Notes under the pieces: generated by a model | What the model was told of the DNA's origin: nothing | The model's input: the letters and a program-made list of their open reading frames with translations, nothing else | Database searches by the model: none | From: Flavobacterium cupriresistens | GTDB taxonomy: Bacteria; Bacteroidota; Bacteroidia; Flavobacteriales; Flavobacteriaceae | Assembly (NCBI RefSeq): GCF_020911925.1 | Contig: NZ_CP087134.1 | Coordinates: 2,604,001-2,668,000 of the forward strand | Direction of reading: 5' to 3' | Length of the DNA stretch: 64,000 nt | Shown: positions 63,307 to 64,000 of the stretch, piece after piece | Position numbering within the stretch: position 1 is the first letter of the stretch | How the letters are laid out: every line of letters starts with the position of its first letter | Translations under genes and position numbers: made by a program

Positions 63307-64000
63307 TTATTTTTCGCGTTGTTTTATAATTCGGTTAACTTCATTTAAGAGTAATGGGAAGCCCGGTTCAGTCATTCCGTGACCATAACCGTCTAACTCA
63401 AAAAGTTTGGTCTGTTTGTGTCCCACAAGTTTCATCATACGGGCCATATAAGCGTTTTCTTCATAACGACCCAACATTTCCATTTCACGATCTCCGGTTA
63501 TTAGTAAGATTGGTGGAGCATCGGAACGAACATGATAAATTGGTGCGTAATTATCGATAGTTGCTTGTGTATTTTGAATTCCATTTTCTTTTCTGATTTC
63601 GAAATGAGTAATGCACTGACCACTAAAAGGGATAAGTCCTGCAATTTTATTGGCATCAATGCCTTCTTTTTGTAACCATTTTTTATCCAGACCAATCATT
63701 GAAGTCAGGTAGCCTCCAGCGGAATGTCCGGAAACAAAAATCAGTTCCGGATCACCTCCGTAATCTGCAATATTATTAAAAGCCCAGGCAACGGCAGCTG
63801 CGCTATCTTCTATACATTTAGCCGCTTTTACTTTTGGCGATAATCTGTAATTGATACCTACAATGGCAAAACCTTTGTTTTTCAGAGCTTCCGGAATTTC
63901 CATATGCCCTCCGCTTAGGCCCCCGCCATGAAACCAAAGAATCGTTGCGAAGCCCTTTTTGTTTTTAGGATAATATATGTCTAATACGCAACGTTGGTTA
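63307..64000 (-). CDS. Carboxylesterase-like alpha/beta hydrolase (N-terminal part outside window)
   Basis: The frame is open to the right edge, well beyond the internal ATG at 63903, so about 231 residues are visible and the start is off the window. Residues encoded near 63930 read LWFHGGGLSGGH, the HGGG oxyanion motif of the hormone-sensitive-lipase/BD-FAE family. Then follow VGINYRLSPKVK, nucleophile elbow FVSGHSAGGYLTSM, acid in LLITGDREME, and histidine in LDGYGHGMTEPG. Substrate unknown; possibly an acetyl esterase. Confidence 0.88.
   Translation of the reverse strand, partial: NQRCVLDIYYPKNKKGFATILWFHGGGLSGGHMEIPEALKNKGFAIVGINYRLSPKVKAAKCIEDSAAAVAWAFNNIADYGGDPELIFVSGHSAGGYLTSMIGLDKKWLQKEGIDANKIAGLIPFSGQCITHFEIRKENGIQNTQATIDNYAPIYHVRSDAPPILLITGDREMEMLGRYEENAYMARMMKLVGHKQTKLFELDGYGHGMTEPGFPLLLNEVNRIIKQREK

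Noticed and set aside
61220..64000. A dedicated degradation cluster formed by the three alpha/beta hydrolases
   Set aside because: They belong to three different subfamilies, are interrupted by csaA on the other strand, and share no visible regulation apart from the last two.

Overview
The window looks like chromosome of a Flavobacterium-type bacterium (Bacteroidota, Flavobacteriaceae). The evidence is AT-rich intergenic DNA, many promoters with the Bacteroidota TAnnTTTG -7 element (full TTTG-N19-TAnnTTTG in front of lysA), TonB receptors with carboxypeptidase-like N-terminal domains, a receptor/DUF4249 lipoprotein pair, a monomeric isocitrate dehydrogenase, a cyclophilin-FKBP fusion, and several dispersed palindromic intergenic repeats of the kind common in this family. 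No rRNA, tRNA, insertion sequence, prophage or CRISPR array was found.

Layout. 1-3.3 kb: a truncated secreted amidohydrolase-like gene and an S41 protease. 3.2-4.4 kb: an accessory two-gene module (GNAT-like protein plus HigA-like HTH protein), with operator-like palindromes in front and bracketed by direct copies of the comM leader; comM follows. 6-15 kb: small enzymes and regulators (NTF2-like, ABC-F ATPase, methyltransferase, DoxX, ArsR/SRPBCC pair) and several uncharacterised exported or membrane proteins. 15.0-16.4 kb: no genes, an A-B-A-B array of hairpin units. 16.4-31 kb: lysA, two TonB receptors, gltD/gltB and sucC. 31-41 kb: a DUF5694 protein, a LytS/LytTR two-component pair whose kinase has an in-frame stop, a DUF1456 protein, an AOS-like aminotransferase, a dipeptide epimerase, an esterase, a TerB-like protein, uvrB and a lipoprotein hydrolase. 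41.2-42.1 kb: a DUF3800 gene preceded by a candidate structured RNA that ends in a terminator just before the start codon. 42-53 kb: rlmF, thiamine pyrophosphokinase, an exported RidA-like protein, DinB and GyrI-like proteins, the receptor/DUF4249 pair, monomeric icd, rplS, trmD. 53-64 kb: an exported NTF2-like protein, an archaemetzincin-like lipoprotein, a racemase/FMN-reductase/cupin operon, an MFS transporter, the cyclophilin-FKBP fusion, a cytochrome c lipoprotein, an Rnk/GreA-like factor, a redoxin, three alpha/beta hydrolases and csaA.

Most of the window is ordinary core metabolism: nitrogen assimilation (gltBD), TCA cycle (sucC, icd), lysine synthesis (lysA), RNA modification and ribosome genes (rlmF, trmD, rplS) and repair (uvrB). 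The most unusual parts are the putative toxin-antitoxin module duplicated onto the comM leader, the DUF3800 leader RNA, the nonsense codon at the N-box of the LytS kinase, the hairpin array, and several tandem duplications in 3' regions (sucC terminator, C-terminal end of the AOS-like gene). All functions are assigned by reading motifs and from family knowledge; no database search was run.
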